Assembly (NCBI GenBank): GCA_002729885.1
Contig: PBUB01000015.1
Location: 102,001 to 166,000, forward strand
DNA length: 64,000 nucleotides
Direction: 5' to 3'
DNA from: Spirochaetaceae bacterium
GTDB taxonomy: Bacteria; Spirochaetota; Leptospiria; Leptospirales; Leptonemataceae
Positions 45,399 through 54,276 of this stretch are shown here, piece after piece. Position numbers and translations under genes: made by a program. Below the pieces are notes generated by a model that was not told the DNA's origin, ran no database searches, and saw only the letters and a list, made by a program, of their open reading frames with translations. How positions within the stretch are numbered: the stretch's first letter is position 1; each line of letters opens with the position of its first letter.

Positions 45399-46763
45399 GT
45401 GACAGAATTGCCCCGAGCCTGGACCAGTTTTGGGTCCGATGGGTCCCAGACCATGCACCAGATCCGCCAGGATATGGAAGGCAGCCTTGTGGATATGATG
45501 CGGGAGATCTATGGCAATGAGCGCATGGTTCCCACTCAATTTACCATTATAGGTTCGGACATTAACCAGATTCGGCATCTATTCTTTCATTTGAGGGCCG
45601 AGAGTCGCAAGATCGATATCAGCTACGGTATCGAGGTATTTCAGGGCAGTATTGCAGATGTGGACGATGACCATGTTCTGCTTAGAATACCGAACTTCGA
45701 AGAAGGCCCTCAGCGCAGGATCCGGATTCGCTTCGATGCATTGAACATTTTCTACCAGTTTGAGGTAATCATTGAAGAGATTAGCGGTGAGCTGGTGTGG
45801 ATTCGCATGCCGGACAGCATCCAGTCGGCTACCAGAAGAAAATATCGAAGGGTTTATCCTGACGATGTCTATCTGCGCTTTCTATTTCAATACAGGCCCA
45901 TCTTTGGAAAAAGGGGCATTGGTCAGATTGTAGAAGACCGGTATTCCTTTGTTGTGCAGGAGCTACGGAAGGATTTCCCGGATATGGGGCTGATACTTCG
46001 CATGGTAGCCGAAGAGCTTCATAGTATCTCCCAATTCTTCGAACTGAAATTCTATAAGAAAGGCGAAAAAAAGAACCTGATGGAGCAGATTGTGGCCTCT
46101 CAGGACAGCACACTTTATATTCGAGATACAGATCGCCTGGACAATTACTTTCGTAAGCTGAACCTGTTTGGGCTAACCAACTACGAACGCGAATTCAAAA
46201 ACATGCTCAATGTCATGTCCGAAGAAGAAGCCAGAAAAGCCTTCGAAGATATTCAGCAAGAAGAACTTCGCAAGCATCTGTACAATTACGTATGCTCGCC
46301 TATCACTGTGTTTGATCAGGTTGTTGGACATATTTATCTGTATACTACCGTTCTGGAAAAGCATCAAATCAGTACCGAAGATGCCACTCGAATCGATATC
46401 CTGGCAACTCTGTTGAGCTATGCCATGTCCAGAACAGCGGTGGCTCGTACCTATTACACCGAACCTCTGGCCCGATTGAGTAACATCTCCATTGCCGGCC
46501 TGCTTTTCGAGATCAAAAACAATGTGCTTTTCGAGTATCTTATTGATCACGATTCTCTACGAGTACTGCTGCCTCTTAAAAACGATATTCTGGAAATGGA
46601 AGGAGATATAACGAGATTGTTTCCTTCAAAAAATGGCTATCTCATTGGTATACGGTTTACTGGCGGCGGCCCCGATGACTTCAAACGACTGGAACAGTAC
46701 ATCTTCCAGAAAACCAGGGCCCGCCATGAGGCTAGCGTAGCCTCGGATCGGACATCAGGTTAA
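45399..46763 (+). CDS. DUF1577-like protein: PilZ domain interrupted by a GAF-like insert
   Basis: 454 residues. Residues about 45-140 look like the YcgR-type N-terminal beta domain. RRKYRR at 146-151 is the RxxxR c-di-GMP motif of PilZ, but the partner motif (D/N)xSxxG appears only at 361-367 (SNISIAG), about 210 residues later, followed by the rest of a PilZ barrel to about 440. The insert contains a GAF-like end (VCSPITVFDQVVGHIYLYTT, then DATRIDILATLLSYAMS). It is similar to Leptospira DUF1577 proteins in overall character. It probably binds c-di-GMP. The start is GTG 45399, or ATG 45453; no clear ribosome binding site. Confidence 0.72.
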   Translation: MTELPRAWTSFGSDGSQTMHQIRQDMEGSLVDMMREIYGNERMVPTQFTIIGSDINQIRHLFFHLRAESRKIDISYGIEVFQGSIADVDDDHVLLRIPNFEEGPQRRIRIRFDALNIFYQFEVIIEEISGELVWIRMPDSIQSATRRKYRRVYPDDVYLRFLFQYRPIFGKRGIGQIVEDRYSFVVQELRKDFPDMGLILRMVAEELHSISQFFELKFYKKGEKKNLMEQIVASQDSTLYIRDTDRLDNYFRKLNLFGLTNYEREFKNMLNVMSEEEARKAFEDIQQEELRKHLYNYVCSPITVFDQVVGHIYLYTTVLEKHQISTEDATRIDILATLLSYAMSRTAVARTYYTEPLARLSNISIAGLLFEIKNNVLFEYLIDHDSLRVLLPLKNDILEMEGDITRLFPSKNGYLIGIRFTGGGPDDFKRLEQYIFQKTRARHEASVASDRTSG

Positions 46764-46944
46764 CGAAATTCCCTCTCACTTTCAACTCCCGGAATTCCAG
46801 GGACAATGGGCCTACGGAGTCTGGGCGTAGCTCCCCGGCGGAGCACCGGATGGAATCCACCGATATTTTCCCAGACCTCGGGGCAATATGAGGCGGATCT
46901 GGGATTTTTTCTGAACTTTCCTGGAAATTATTGTTCTTTTGTAG

Positions 46945-46974
46945 TTGACTGACCGGCTGGCCAGTCAGTATTCT
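46945..46974 (+). promoter_or_regulatory. Promoter overlapped by TetR-type palindrome upstream of desaturase
   Basis: -35 TTGACT (46945-46950), 18-base spacer, -10 TATTCT (46969-46974). Between them a 22-base palindrome (46948-46969; ACTGAC...GTCAGT, 9 of 11 pairs) looks like a TetR-family operator. Binding there would block the promoter, so the desaturase is probably repressed by an acyl-responsive TetR encoded elsewhere. Confidence 0.65.
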
Positions 46975-47005
46975 ATGGTCAGAGAGCGAGGCTCGGGAGG
47001 AGAAT

Positions 47006-47854
47006 ATGGAAGATGTTCAAAAGGTATGGAAATCCTACAGCGGCAAAGTGGCCTGGCCCACGGTAGCTCTGTTTCTATTGTGTGTATGCGGATTTGCAGG
47101 AATGTCAGTGGCTTACGCAGCCGGCGTTGTTCCTCTCTGGGCCGCACTTATATCCAACTGTCTGGTGGGATACATGGCCTTTACTCCCCTGCATGAAGCC
47201 AGCCATTCCAACATTGGCACGAGGAAGGGCTCCTTTCGATGGCTGGACGGAGTGATTGGCTGGATTAGTGGAGCCCTGTTGTTTGCTCCGTTTGCGGCTT
47301 TCAAGGTCCTGCACCTGAGACATCATAGCAATACAAACAACCCGGAGGCCGATCCCGACCACTGGATGGCCACTTCGAATCCTGTGTTGCTGGTTTTACG
47401 GGGCCTCACCATCATTCCAAGATACTACTATCATTTCTTCACCTTTGCCGACAAGCAGGCCAGAGATAAGATGCCCGCTACGCTGCTGGGCCTACTGGGT
47501 CTGGGGGCGGTGTATGGATTCTGGGCCTATTTCACCAATCCATGGGAACCGTTACTACTCTGGGTTGCCCCGGCACTGATTGCGCTGATGCTCCTGGCCA
47601 TAGTATTCGATTGGCTTCCCCATTATCCGCATAGATCCAGAGAGAGATTTCAGAATACCAGAGTGATTCCAGGAAGCCTTCTGAATACACTGCTTCTGGG
47701 TCAGAATTACCATTTAATTCATCATCTTTATCCCACGGTTCCATTCTATTCCTACAAACCTGTATTCGAGGAAACGCGAGGCTTTCTGGAAGAGAAAGGT
47801 GCACCTATAGGTTGGCGAAATAATAGCGGCATCTGGCAGGATGCCAGCGCCTGA
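47006..47854 (+). CDS. Membrane fatty acid desaturase / hydroxylase
   Basis: 282 residues with four to five hydrophobic segments. The three His boxes of the di-iron desaturase superfamily are intact: HEASH (63-67), HLRHH (103-107) and HLIHH (236-240). It inserts a double bond into acyl chains, or hydroxylates a carotenoid-like substrate; box spacing fits the fatty acid desaturase/beta-carotene hydroxylase group. Monocistronic behind a TetR-type operator, consistent with membrane-fluidity control. The ATG has GGGAGGAG upstream (cggGAGGAGaat). Confidence 0.92.
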   Translation: MEDVQKVWKSYSGKVAWPTVALFLLCVCGFAGMSVAYAAGVVPLWAALISNCLVGYMAFTPLHEASHSNIGTRKGSFRWLDGVIGWISGALLFAPFAAFKVLHLRHHSNTNNPEADPDHWMATSNPVLLVLRGLTIIPRYYYHFFTFADKQARDKMPATLLGLLGLGAVYGFWAYFTNPWEPLLLWVAPALIALMLLAIVFDWLPHYPHRSRERFQNTRVIPGSLLNTLLLGQNYHLIHHLYPTVPFYSYKPVFEETRGFLEEKGAPIGWRNNSGIWQDASA

Positions 47855-47970
47855 AGAAGGATTCTTCGAATCCAATGTCGGTCCCGGATGAGACGTAAAG
47901 CTCTGATGAATGGTCAGAAATTGACTTCCGGGTCCGGCGCGAGAGGCAGTTATTCACTCCGGCAATTGCG

Positions 47971-47998
47971 AAAAAAAAGGGGACCCTTGCGGGCCCCC
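47971..47998 (-). terminator. Rho-independent terminator, leftward
   Basis: On the minus strand GGGGGCCC-GCAA-GGGTCCCC (one G-U pair) followed by eight T. It is strong. It would end either a long 3' tail of the cheX transcript or a short RNA starting near 48012 from TATAAT at 48019-48024. Confidence 0.85.
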
Positions 47999-48372
47999 TA
48001 CGGAGTTACACGAATGACATTATACTATTCGGGAAAGCCCTGAAATCCACTTAGTACTTTTCTAATCCAAACATGACTGGCTCAAAATTCCGTGAATTTA
48101 CTCCAGGTTTATGGCCGCGGCAGGTTTAAGAAACTCGGCAACCTATAAGGAAACGAGACCTTTCGCATGCTTATGTCACCACGTACGCCTTATGCGAAAG
48201 AAAAAGTAAGGTTTCGAATAGGGGATCCAGCTGCAAATGTTCCGCACTTGCAGCTGGATCGTTAATAGAGGTAGCTGAAGCAACCACGAGCAAATGGATA
48301 GCCCTCAGGGAGTTTCAGCCAGTAGGAGAAATAAAGGAGATCAAAAGCCTTTGCTGGATGCTTTTGATGCAG
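47999..48372. other. Non-coding region with several hairpins, possible structured RNA
   Basis: No gene seen. Hairpins: CTTTCGCAT/ATGCGAAAG (48160-48200), enclosed by CGAGAC/GTTTCG (48154-48216); a perfect 13-bp GATCCAGCTGCAA/TTGCAGCTGGATC (48224-48260); and ATCAAAAGC/GCTTTTGAT (48340-48368). On the minus strand TATAAT (48019-48024) faces the terminator 20 bases on. It matches none of tmRNA, RNase P RNA, SRP RNA or 6S RNA as far as I can recognise. Confidence 0.5.
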
Positions 48373-48435
48373 TGAGGAATGAGGAGTGAGGAGTGAGGAC
48401 CCATGATCTATGATCCATGATCCATGATCCAGGAC
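48373..48435. repeat. Heptanucleotide tandem repeats abutting the cheX stop
   Basis: Nine consecutive 7-mers: TGAGGAA, TGAGGAG, TGAGGAG, TGAGGAC (48373-48400), then CCATGAT, CTATGAT, CCATGAT, CCATGAT, CCAGGAC (48401-48435). Two families share the period of seven and meet exactly. The array starts directly after the cheX stop (minus strand). Confidence 0.85.
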
Positions 48436-48900
48436 TCAAACTTCATTCATGCAGATGTTAACTTCAATAAGACCAAAAGGAGAATATAGATTCAAACCAA
48501 GAGTTACTCCGTCCGTCAGACTCAGCTCCTGCTTTCGCAGATCCACAACCCGGGGAACGGTAACATCCAGATCTTTGTCGTTTTTCAAAAATACATTCAA
48601 TGCATTACCGGTAATCATGTTACCGACCTCACCCACTACATCCTTGTATTCTTTCTCTATAGCGCCGGCTTCCAGATTTGGCATTAGCTTCTGCACTATC
48701 TTTCGCACAGTATCCATATTCATGGAATAGACCACTGTACCTGTAACCTCGCCGGTTATTCCTATCACAATGGCTACTTCATAACCCGGCGCCGGGGACT
48801 TCTTGATTGTGGTTTTTCCCCTGACGAGTTCCATCTGAAGCATCTGGCGAAACACCAGCGCTGCAGCTTCCAGGAATGGATTTACTAGTTCCGCTTTCAA
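48436..48900 (-). CDS. cheX: CheX-like chemotaxis phosphatase
   Basis: 154 residues. One CheC/CheX motif, DVVGEVGNMITGNAL, supplies the catalytic Glu91 and Asn94 (ExxN); the lead-in strand AIVIGITGEVTGTVVYSM is also typical. CheX removes phosphate from CheY-P and dominates in spirochaetes. ATG 48900 lies two bases after the upstream SurA/PpiD-like gene, so the two are coupled. No other chemotaxis gene is in the window. Heptamer repeats follow its stop. Confidence 0.9.
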   Translation of the reverse strand: MKAELVNPFLEAAALVFRQMLQMELVRGKTTIKKSPAPGYEVAIVIGITGEVTGTVVYSMNMDTVRKIVQKLMPNLEAGAIEKEYKDVVGEVGNMITGNALNVFLKNDKDLDVTVPRVVDLRKQELSLTDGVTLGLNLYSPFGLIEVNICMNEV

Positions 48901-48902
48901 CG

Positions 48903-50087
48903 TTATTGCACTGGTATTTGTCTCTCGTTTTCCGAGGCCAGTTCCCTGAAGTTAAAATCGCCTCGCTGGGCTTCTGTGCGAATCATGTATCGGTACACTT
49001 CCTGACGGGCACGTGCTCCGGTTTCATTCAGCACTTTTTCTTTCTCTGCTTCCGTTACTGCTCCAGAGTTGAGATTAACAATTTCTACATAAACAGTGGC
49101 TTCGCCATCCTGGTAGGGACCGTAATAGCGATTCTTTCCTCGTTCATAACTGGTAAGATCTCGGAAGAAGTCTCCGGTGGCCAGATTGGCAGGCTTACCG
49201 TCATCTACACGAACCTGGGATAAAGCTTCCAGAGGAAGATTTTGAAATGTTCTGGGTGTAATCCCGGTAATGTCAGATACAGAATTCAATCCGTCTTCTG
49301 GCTTCAGCTTGCTCAGCTGTTCCTTGGATTTAGCAAGCATCGCCTGCTTCTTTCCAGTACGCACCCGATCCAGCACCTGCCCTTTTACTTTATCCAGGGG
49401 CTCCAGGTCCGGTTTTTCTTTCTTCCAGCTTTCATACTCGCTCTTCAATTCTTCATCGCTGATCTGGACCTGATCATCGAAGCCGGCCAGCAGGCTTGTC
49501 TGAGTATAGCGAACCATGCGAAAGCTTACTGTAGTGGCCCTGGAGCGAGTGGCAGCTTCGATCAATGCCGGCGAGGATTCCATGGCCAAAATGGCCGTAC
49601 TTACTCTTCGAGCACTGGCTTCCCGGCTTCGTAGCTTAACAGAGGCCTGCTGTACAATATCTCGATAGAAATCCTGAACTGTCTGTCGATCCGCCTCCAC
49701 CAGCACTTCCTGGCTTTGATAGGCCTGACGTGCCAGTTCTACCAGATCACGTTCTATTTCCTCTTCGGAAGCATCCAGGCCCAGGCGCCGGGCAATCTTT
49801 GGCAGTACATAGAGTTCCTGAAGAGTGCTTTCCAGACATCCGTTCAAGAAGATGTCTGGAACTTCGCCGAACTGGGCGAACCGCTGCTTGCAGGCATTGT
49901 AGGCAAATCCGTAGTTTTCTTCGGAAATATCTTCTCCATCGAAGGAGCCGAATTTGGTCTGGCCGGCGAAAATCGCCAGGATTTCATCCATGGGTTGACT
50001 GGAAAAAGTCACCCCCATCATCAAAACTAGAAAGATAACAATGATACCTGCTCCCAGGCGTTTTACATAATCGATGATGCTTTTCAC
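48903..50087 (-). CDS. SurA/PpiD-like periplasmic chaperone without PPIase domain
   Basis: 394 residues. An N-terminal membrane anchor (about 12-30: LGAGIIVIFLVLMMGVTF) then a helical SurA_N-like region (EEIERDLVELARQAYQSQ). No parvulin domain is recognisable. The rest is charged and helical (EELKSEYESWKKEKPDLEPLDKVKG), as in PpiD-type chaperones. It is probably attached to the outer face of the inner membrane and assists envelope protein folding. GTG start at 50087. It is divergent from the cell-shape operon and shares its promoter region of 69 bases. Confidence 0.78.
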   Translation of the reverse strand: MKSIIDYVKRLGAGIIVIFLVLMMGVTFSSQPMDEILAIFAGQTKFGSFDGEDISEENYGFAYNACKQRFAQFGEVPDIFLNGCLESTLQELYVLPKIARRLGLDASEEEIERDLVELARQAYQSQEVLVEADRQTVQDFYRDIVQQASVKLRSREASARRVSTAILAMESSPALIEAATRSRATTVSFRMVRYTQTSLLAGFDDQVQISDEELKSEYESWKKEKPDLEPLDKVKGQVLDRVRTGKKQAMLAKSKEQLSKLKPEDGLNSVSDITGITPRTFQNLPLEALSQVRVDDGKPANLATGDFFRDLTSYERGKNRYYGPYQDGEATVYVEIVNLNSGAVTEAEKEKVLNETGARARQEVYRYMIRTEAQRGDFNFRELASENERQIPVQ

Positions 50088-50156
50088 GGGTCGATTTTGC
50101 CGGCCCCGAGCCTGTTGACCAGTCTAAAACAACTGTAAACAGGGTCCAAAAGAACC

Positions 50157-50948
50157 GTGCAGGGTTTGGCTACACAGGCCGATATTGTCCAGGAGATGTA
50201 CTACCTTGCCATCACATTTATTTTCATCGGGCTGGGCTGCCTGCTCTATCTCTTTGTAGTGCGCAGCTTTCAGGGCCGACATGACTCGGAGATGCCGGAG
50301 CAAGGACCGGAGGAATCGGGGCATGGCCGGAGCTCGGCGACCGGCAGAGGACCCATTCAGCAAAATGAACTGGAGGAGTTCGGGTTCGCAGAAACAGAAA
50401 CTTCATCCTTTCCCATGGAGCAAGAATCCGAACGCTACGGCGCGTCCGGTTTCGGATATGGGTACAGCCAGGGATATGCGCGGGAACAATCGCAACAATA
50501 CCAGGATCTGGCCCATCGCAGAAGCGCAGCCCATCCGGCCAGCCATGGTCCAAAAACAGGCTCCCGGGAATCCCTGTGGTCCAGAAGCGTAGCCACCACG
50601 GAACCGGGACTTCGTAGATCCGGGGCGGGAAAATCCCGATTCGAAGGAATCCTGTTTCTGGACGAATCCGGTCAGGCAGTGAGTGCAGCAGAAAACTGGC
50701 AGCAGGTATCGCCGGATCTATTCAGCAAACTAAAGCGCATGGGGCCCTGCCAGCTGCAGTATTCGGATCGAATGTTTTTGATTCATAGCGATACGATTCG
50801 GCTTCAATACCGGGTAGACGACCTGACCCGGATTTTGTTTCTGGACAGTGGATTTGCCTTTATTCCGGAACGCGGAGGACCTTCTCCGTTAATCCTGACA
50901 CGGGAGGTAGATCGATTTAAAAACTTTCTCAGAGACAATAGTTTGTAA
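50157..50948 (+). CDS. Single-TM protein of unknown function, head of cell-shape operon
   Basis: 263 residues. One membrane segment (about 15-34: YYLAITFIFIGLGCLLYLFVV), then a Gln/Ser/Gly-rich, low-complexity region (about 40-155), then a compact C-terminal domain (about 160-263: RFEGILFLDESGQAVSAAEN, TRILFLDSGFAFIPERG). It is anchored with the domain in the cytoplasm or periplasm (orientation unclear). Start GTG 50157, or ATG 50196. No family recognised. The stop overlaps the next ATG (TAATG), so it is coupled to the 50948 gene upstream of mreB. Confidence 0.75.
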   Translation: MQGLATQADIVQEMYYLAITFIFIGLGCLLYLFVVRSFQGRHDSEMPEQGPEESGHGRSSATGRGPIQQNELEEFGFAETETSSFPMEQESERYGASGFGYGYSQGYAREQSQQYQDLAHRRSAAHPASHGPKTGSRESLWSRSVATTEPGLRRSGAGKSRFEGILFLDESGQAVSAAENWQQVSPDLFSKLKRMGPCQLQYSDRMFLIHSDTIRLQYRVDDLTRILFLDSGFAFIPERGGPSPLILTREVDRFKNFLRDNSL

Positions 50949-52042
50949 TGCTCAAAATGCCCGAACCCATGTCCCGGCGAAAGAAGAGCCGTGGACGACT
51001 CTGGATCTGGTTCATCCCACTTACCCTTATAGCCGTGGCCGGCGTTTTTTACGGCCAGGATGTATTTCGCTATTTTCAGGTGCGATTTGCTTCTGATAGC
51101 CTGCTGCGATTGCAGGGCCGCACCGATGCGTATCTGGCCTCCTACGCCCGCTATTCTGAAATGGTGCCCCCCGCTTCTACAGAAGACCCGGCCGAGAATC
51201 CCTATTTCAAGCTCCAGGACGCTCTGTACCAGCAGATCGATGAAAACCGAAGGATTATAGAGATTATCGCCAGAACCGAAGAAGACCTGGGAACCATGGC
51301 CGCCTGGAGAGGCAGGTACGAACTCTACGAATTGCTTCTTAGAATCCAGCTGGATAGCCGGAATCTCATTGAATTTTCCGGCCGCGGGTATCTACCTCCG
51401 CTGCGCCCGAGCCTCCTGGAAGAAAAATCCGTTCAGAGCATTGGCTTTGAACTATCCCGTTACATGCGTAGAGCTCTGGCGTATAATCCGGATGGTAGCT
51501 ACAAATCCCTGGCTCACTTTGGAGTAGCCCTGGGGGATTTGATGTATTTCGGAAGAACGGACCCAGCTATCCTGGAGCATCTGCATGCCGTAAATCCAGC
51601 GGAGCTGCCACCAGAGTTACAGAAGGAATGGATGTGGGTGGCCGCAGGACTTTATGCTCTATTGGGAGATCATGAAAAACTCAAGGAAATCACGGATCCT
51701 CCCGCTACACAGGATTCCGCCCAGACACCCGGGGAAGGAAATCCGCCGGTAAACACGGGCATCGACTTTTTGGAGCCCTACCAGAAGCAGTTGCTGCTGG
51801 GGTACGCCAGGTTTCAAGCCAGGGATTACATGCAGGCGCTGTACGCGGTACGACTGGTAAAATATGATCCATCGGTTCCGGACTTCTATCGAGCCGAAGC
51901 AGCCCGGATGGAAGGTGAGATCAATGCAAAACAGAATGGACCCTATTTCGCAATTCCCTATTTGCAGGAAGCCCTTCGAATTTCCGGCGATGATCCATTT
52001 TTGCAGGAGAGATTATCTGCATTCATGCCGAAAAATAGGTAG
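50948..52042 (+). CDS. Membrane-anchored TPR-like protein upstream of mreB
   Basis: 364 residues. A basic N-terminus (MSRRKKSRGR) and one membrane segment (about 18-38) then helical, TPR-like repeats (SLAHFGVALGDLMYFGRTDP, LLLGYARFQARDYMQALYAV). The family is not recognised. Placement between the 50157 gene and mreB, with one-base overlap upstream, makes a scaffold role for the elongation machinery plausible (inference). A hairpin follows. Confidence 0.8.
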   Translation: MLKMPEPMSRRKKSRGRLWIWFIPLTLIAVAGVFYGQDVFRYFQVRFASDSLLRLQGRTDAYLASYARYSEMVPPASTEDPAENPYFKLQDALYQQIDENRRIIEIIARTEEDLGTMAAWRGRYELYELLLRIQLDSRNLIEFSGRGYLPPLRPSLLEEKSVQSIGFELSRYMRRALAYNPDGSYKSLAHFGVALGDLMYFGRTDPAILEHLHAVNPAELPPELQKEWMWVAAGLYALLGDHEKLKEITDPPATQDSAQTPGEGNPPVNTGIDFLEPYQKQLLLGYARFQARDYMQALYAVRLVKYDPSVPDFYRAEAARMEGEINAKQNGPYFAIPYLQEALRISGDDPFLQERLSAFMPKNR

Positions 52043-52069
52043 CGACGGCGATTAGTTGACACCGTCGCT
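52041..52069 (+). terminator. 8-bp hairpin between TPR gene and mreB
   Basis: AGCGACGG (52041-52048) and CCGTCGCT (52062-52069) directly follow the TPR gene stop. No T run follows; probably an attenuator or processing site inside the operon. Confidence 0.5.
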
Positions 52070-52127
52070 CACTAACGGAGACCGGTAATTTGATCTTCTT
52101 CTACCCTGGCGAACCTGGATAAATTTT

Positions 52128-53150
52128 ATGCTTCTTGATAACCTATACGGACTTTTTTCCAACGATATGGGAATTGACCTGGGAACGGCCAATACCCTGG
52201 TTTATGTGAAAGGACAGGGCATTGTGCTGTCCGAACCCTCAGTGGTTGCGGTTCAATCCTCCACCGGCAAAGTACTGGCTGTAGGCCATGAAGCCAAGCG
52301 GATGCTGGGTCGAACCCCGGGTGACATTGTAGCCATCCGCCCCATGAAGGATGGCGTGATTGCGGACTTCGAAACCGTAGAAAAGATGATCCGCTATTTC
52401 ATTCAAAAGGTGCATAAAACCACCACTCTGGTAAAACCCAGGATGGTGATTGGAGTTCCCTCAGGAATTACTGAAGTAGAGAAGCGTGCCGTGCGGGAAT
52501 CCGCCGAGCAGGCTGGAGCCCGGGAAATCTTCCTGATCGAAGAGGCTCTGGCAGCCGCCATTGGCGCCAATGTACCTATTCATGAGCCAGCAGGAACCAT
52601 GATTGTGGATATCGGGGGTGGAACTACAGAAATCGCTGTAATCTCCCTGGGAGGGATGGTAATTGCTGATTCCATCCGAATTGGTGGAGACGAGTTCGAC
52701 GAAGCAGTTATTCGACATCTTAGAACCCAGTACAACCTGGTGATCGGGGAGAGGATGGCAGAGGATGTGAAACTTACCATCGGAAATGCCTATCCAGAGA
52801 AAAAGCAGGAAGTGATGGAGCTTAGAGGACGGGATGCCATCTCCGGACTCCCCAGAACTCTGGAAATCGACTCCAACGAAATGCGAAAAGCACTGAAAGA
52901 GCCCATCGATGCCATTCTGGAAGCAGTAAAGAACTCCCTGGAGCGCACTCCACCGGAACTGGCCGCTGACATCGTTGAAAGAGGAATTGTTATGACCGGA
53001 GGCGGATGTCTGCTCAAGGGTCTGGATAAATTCCTGAGCAAGGAAACCGGGGTTCCGGTATTCCGAGCTGAAAACCCGCTAATCTGCGTGGCCCTGGGAA
53101 CCGGCCGCTACCTGGATGAGCTAAAGAATATTCGATCCGGAATGAAGTAA
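52128..53150 (+). CDS. mreB: Rod shape-determining protein MreB
   Basis: 340 residues, the family's standard length. Actin-fold motifs: phosphate-1 [15 protein letters not shown], phosphate-2 [18 protein letters not shown], and the adenosine motif [13 protein letters not shown]. The filament positions the elongation peptidoglycan synthases. ATG 52128 with a weak GGA upstream. It opens the run mreB-mreC-mreD-mrdA-rodA. Confidence 0.97.
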   Translation: MLLDNLYGLFSNDMGIDLGTANTLVYVKGQGIVLSEPSVVAVQSSTGKVLAVGHEAKRMLGRTPGDIVAIRPMKDGVIADFETVEKMIRYFIQKVHKTTTLVKPRMVIGVPSGITEVEKRAVRESAEQAGAREIFLIEEALAAAIGANVPIHEPAGTMIVDIGGGTTEIAVISLGGMVIADSIRIGGDEFDEAVIRHLRTQYNLVIGERMAEDVKLTIGNAYPEKKQEVMELRGRDAISGLPRTLEIDSNEMRKALKEPIDAILEAVKNSLERTPPELAADIVERGIVMTGGGCLLKGLDKFLSKETGVPVFRAENPLICVALGTGRYLDELKNIRSGMK

Positions 53151-53153
53151 TCC

Positions 53154-54275
53154 ATGCTGTGGGAGATCCTCTGGAGAAAAAAGATTACCTTCAGTCTGGG
53201 GTTCTGCGTTCTATTCTCTATAACCTGTATCCTCTGGCAGCGTAATCCTTTTGCTGCCGGAGCAGCCTTCTTCGGAAAACTGGCCGATGAAATCGGCGGA
53301 GCCATCAACTCAGGACTTTCCCTGCCAGGGGAACTATGGGTCCGAGTAGATCAATATCAGGATCTTCAGGAAAAATACGACCAGGCTCAGAAACGTCTGG
53401 AAGAATATCGCCTGGAAAAAGATAAATTCGACGCTTTACACAGAGAAAACCAGAAGCTCAGGGAAGCGCTGGAATTCCCTCCCATGGATGGGGTGCAGGA
53501 ACTAACCGCTGAAGTAATCGGAATCCGTCTGAATTCTATCAGCCCCCGGATTCTGATTCGCGTGGGCCGGGAGGATGGGGTCCGTCCATTCATGCCGGTT
53601 ATCTGCAAAGCCCACGATGAAAATAAAAATCTCATCCGCGCGGTAGTGGGTATTGTAGCCATTGCCGGGGAGTCATCGTCTGTAGTTCAGCCACTGGTGC
53701 ATCCAGGCTTTAATATGGGGGTTCGCATGCCCCATACAGGACAATGGGCCATTTTTTCTGGAAACAGCGGATCCCTTACCAGAGGTCTCCTGACATATTT
53801 GAGTTCCGATTCATTCGAGCATCGCACTGTATTCAAGGATCCCAGCGTTGAAATTCTAAAAACTCCAGTGTACACCAGCGGTCAGGGTGGAATCTTTCCT
53901 CCAGACATTCCTGTGGGAATCATTACAGGCGAAGGAAATCCTGATGGGGAGTTTCGCACAGCGATGGTGAAACCCTACGCTCCCATTGATCGGCTGGATA
54001 CCGTTGTTGTACTATTGAAAGATCCTTCCAGCTGGGCTCAGCAATTTGAGAGAGAAAAGATCGAAGATAACCTGGTTACCGAGTTTGGTCCTCCGGTATT
54101 TCCGGATCTTCCGGAAGTGGAGCGTAAACTGAAGCAGCAGGAAGAAGAGCGAAAGCGAAGAGCCGAGCAGAAGGAAGAGACCCAGGAAACCACAGAGGAA
54201 GAGACTACAGAACCCACAGGGCCAGGACCTCGTCGACGCCTGGAGAACCTGAACATCCCGGGGGCCGGACAATAA
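53154..54275 (+). CDS. mreC: Rod shape-determining protein MreC
   Basis: 373 residues. A short cytoplasmic start, membrane segment (about 11-27), coiled coil (about 65-105: QEKYDQAQKRLEEYRLEKDK) and the MreC beta domain (about 115-290). The C-terminal 65 residues are a Glu/Arg/Thr-rich low-complexity tail (KQQEEERKRRAEQKEE...) absent from most MreC. It links MreB to PBP2 in the periplasm. ATG four bases after mreB. Confidence 0.94.
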   Translation: MLWEILWRKKITFSLGFCVLFSITCILWQRNPFAAGAAFFGKLADEIGGAINSGLSLPGELWVRVDQYQDLQEKYDQAQKRLEEYRLEKDKFDALHRENQKLREALEFPPMDGVQELTAEVIGIRLNSISPRILIRVGREDGVRPFMPVICKAHDENKNLIRAVVGIVAIAGESSSVVQPLVHPGFNMGVRMPHTGQWAIFSGNSGSLTRGLLTYLSSDSFEHRTVFKDPSVEILKTPVYTSGQGGIFPPDIPVGIITGEGNPDGEFRTAMVKPYAPIDRLDTVVVLLKDPSSWAQQFEREKIEDNLVTEFGPPVFPDLPEVERKLKQQEEERKRRAEQKEETQETTEEETTEPTGPGPRRRLENLNIPGAGQ

Positions 54276-54276
54276 A

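Noticed and set aside
48120..48330. Possible tmRNA, RNase P RNA or 6S RNA
   Set aside because: None of the conserved cores of these RNAs was found on either strand.
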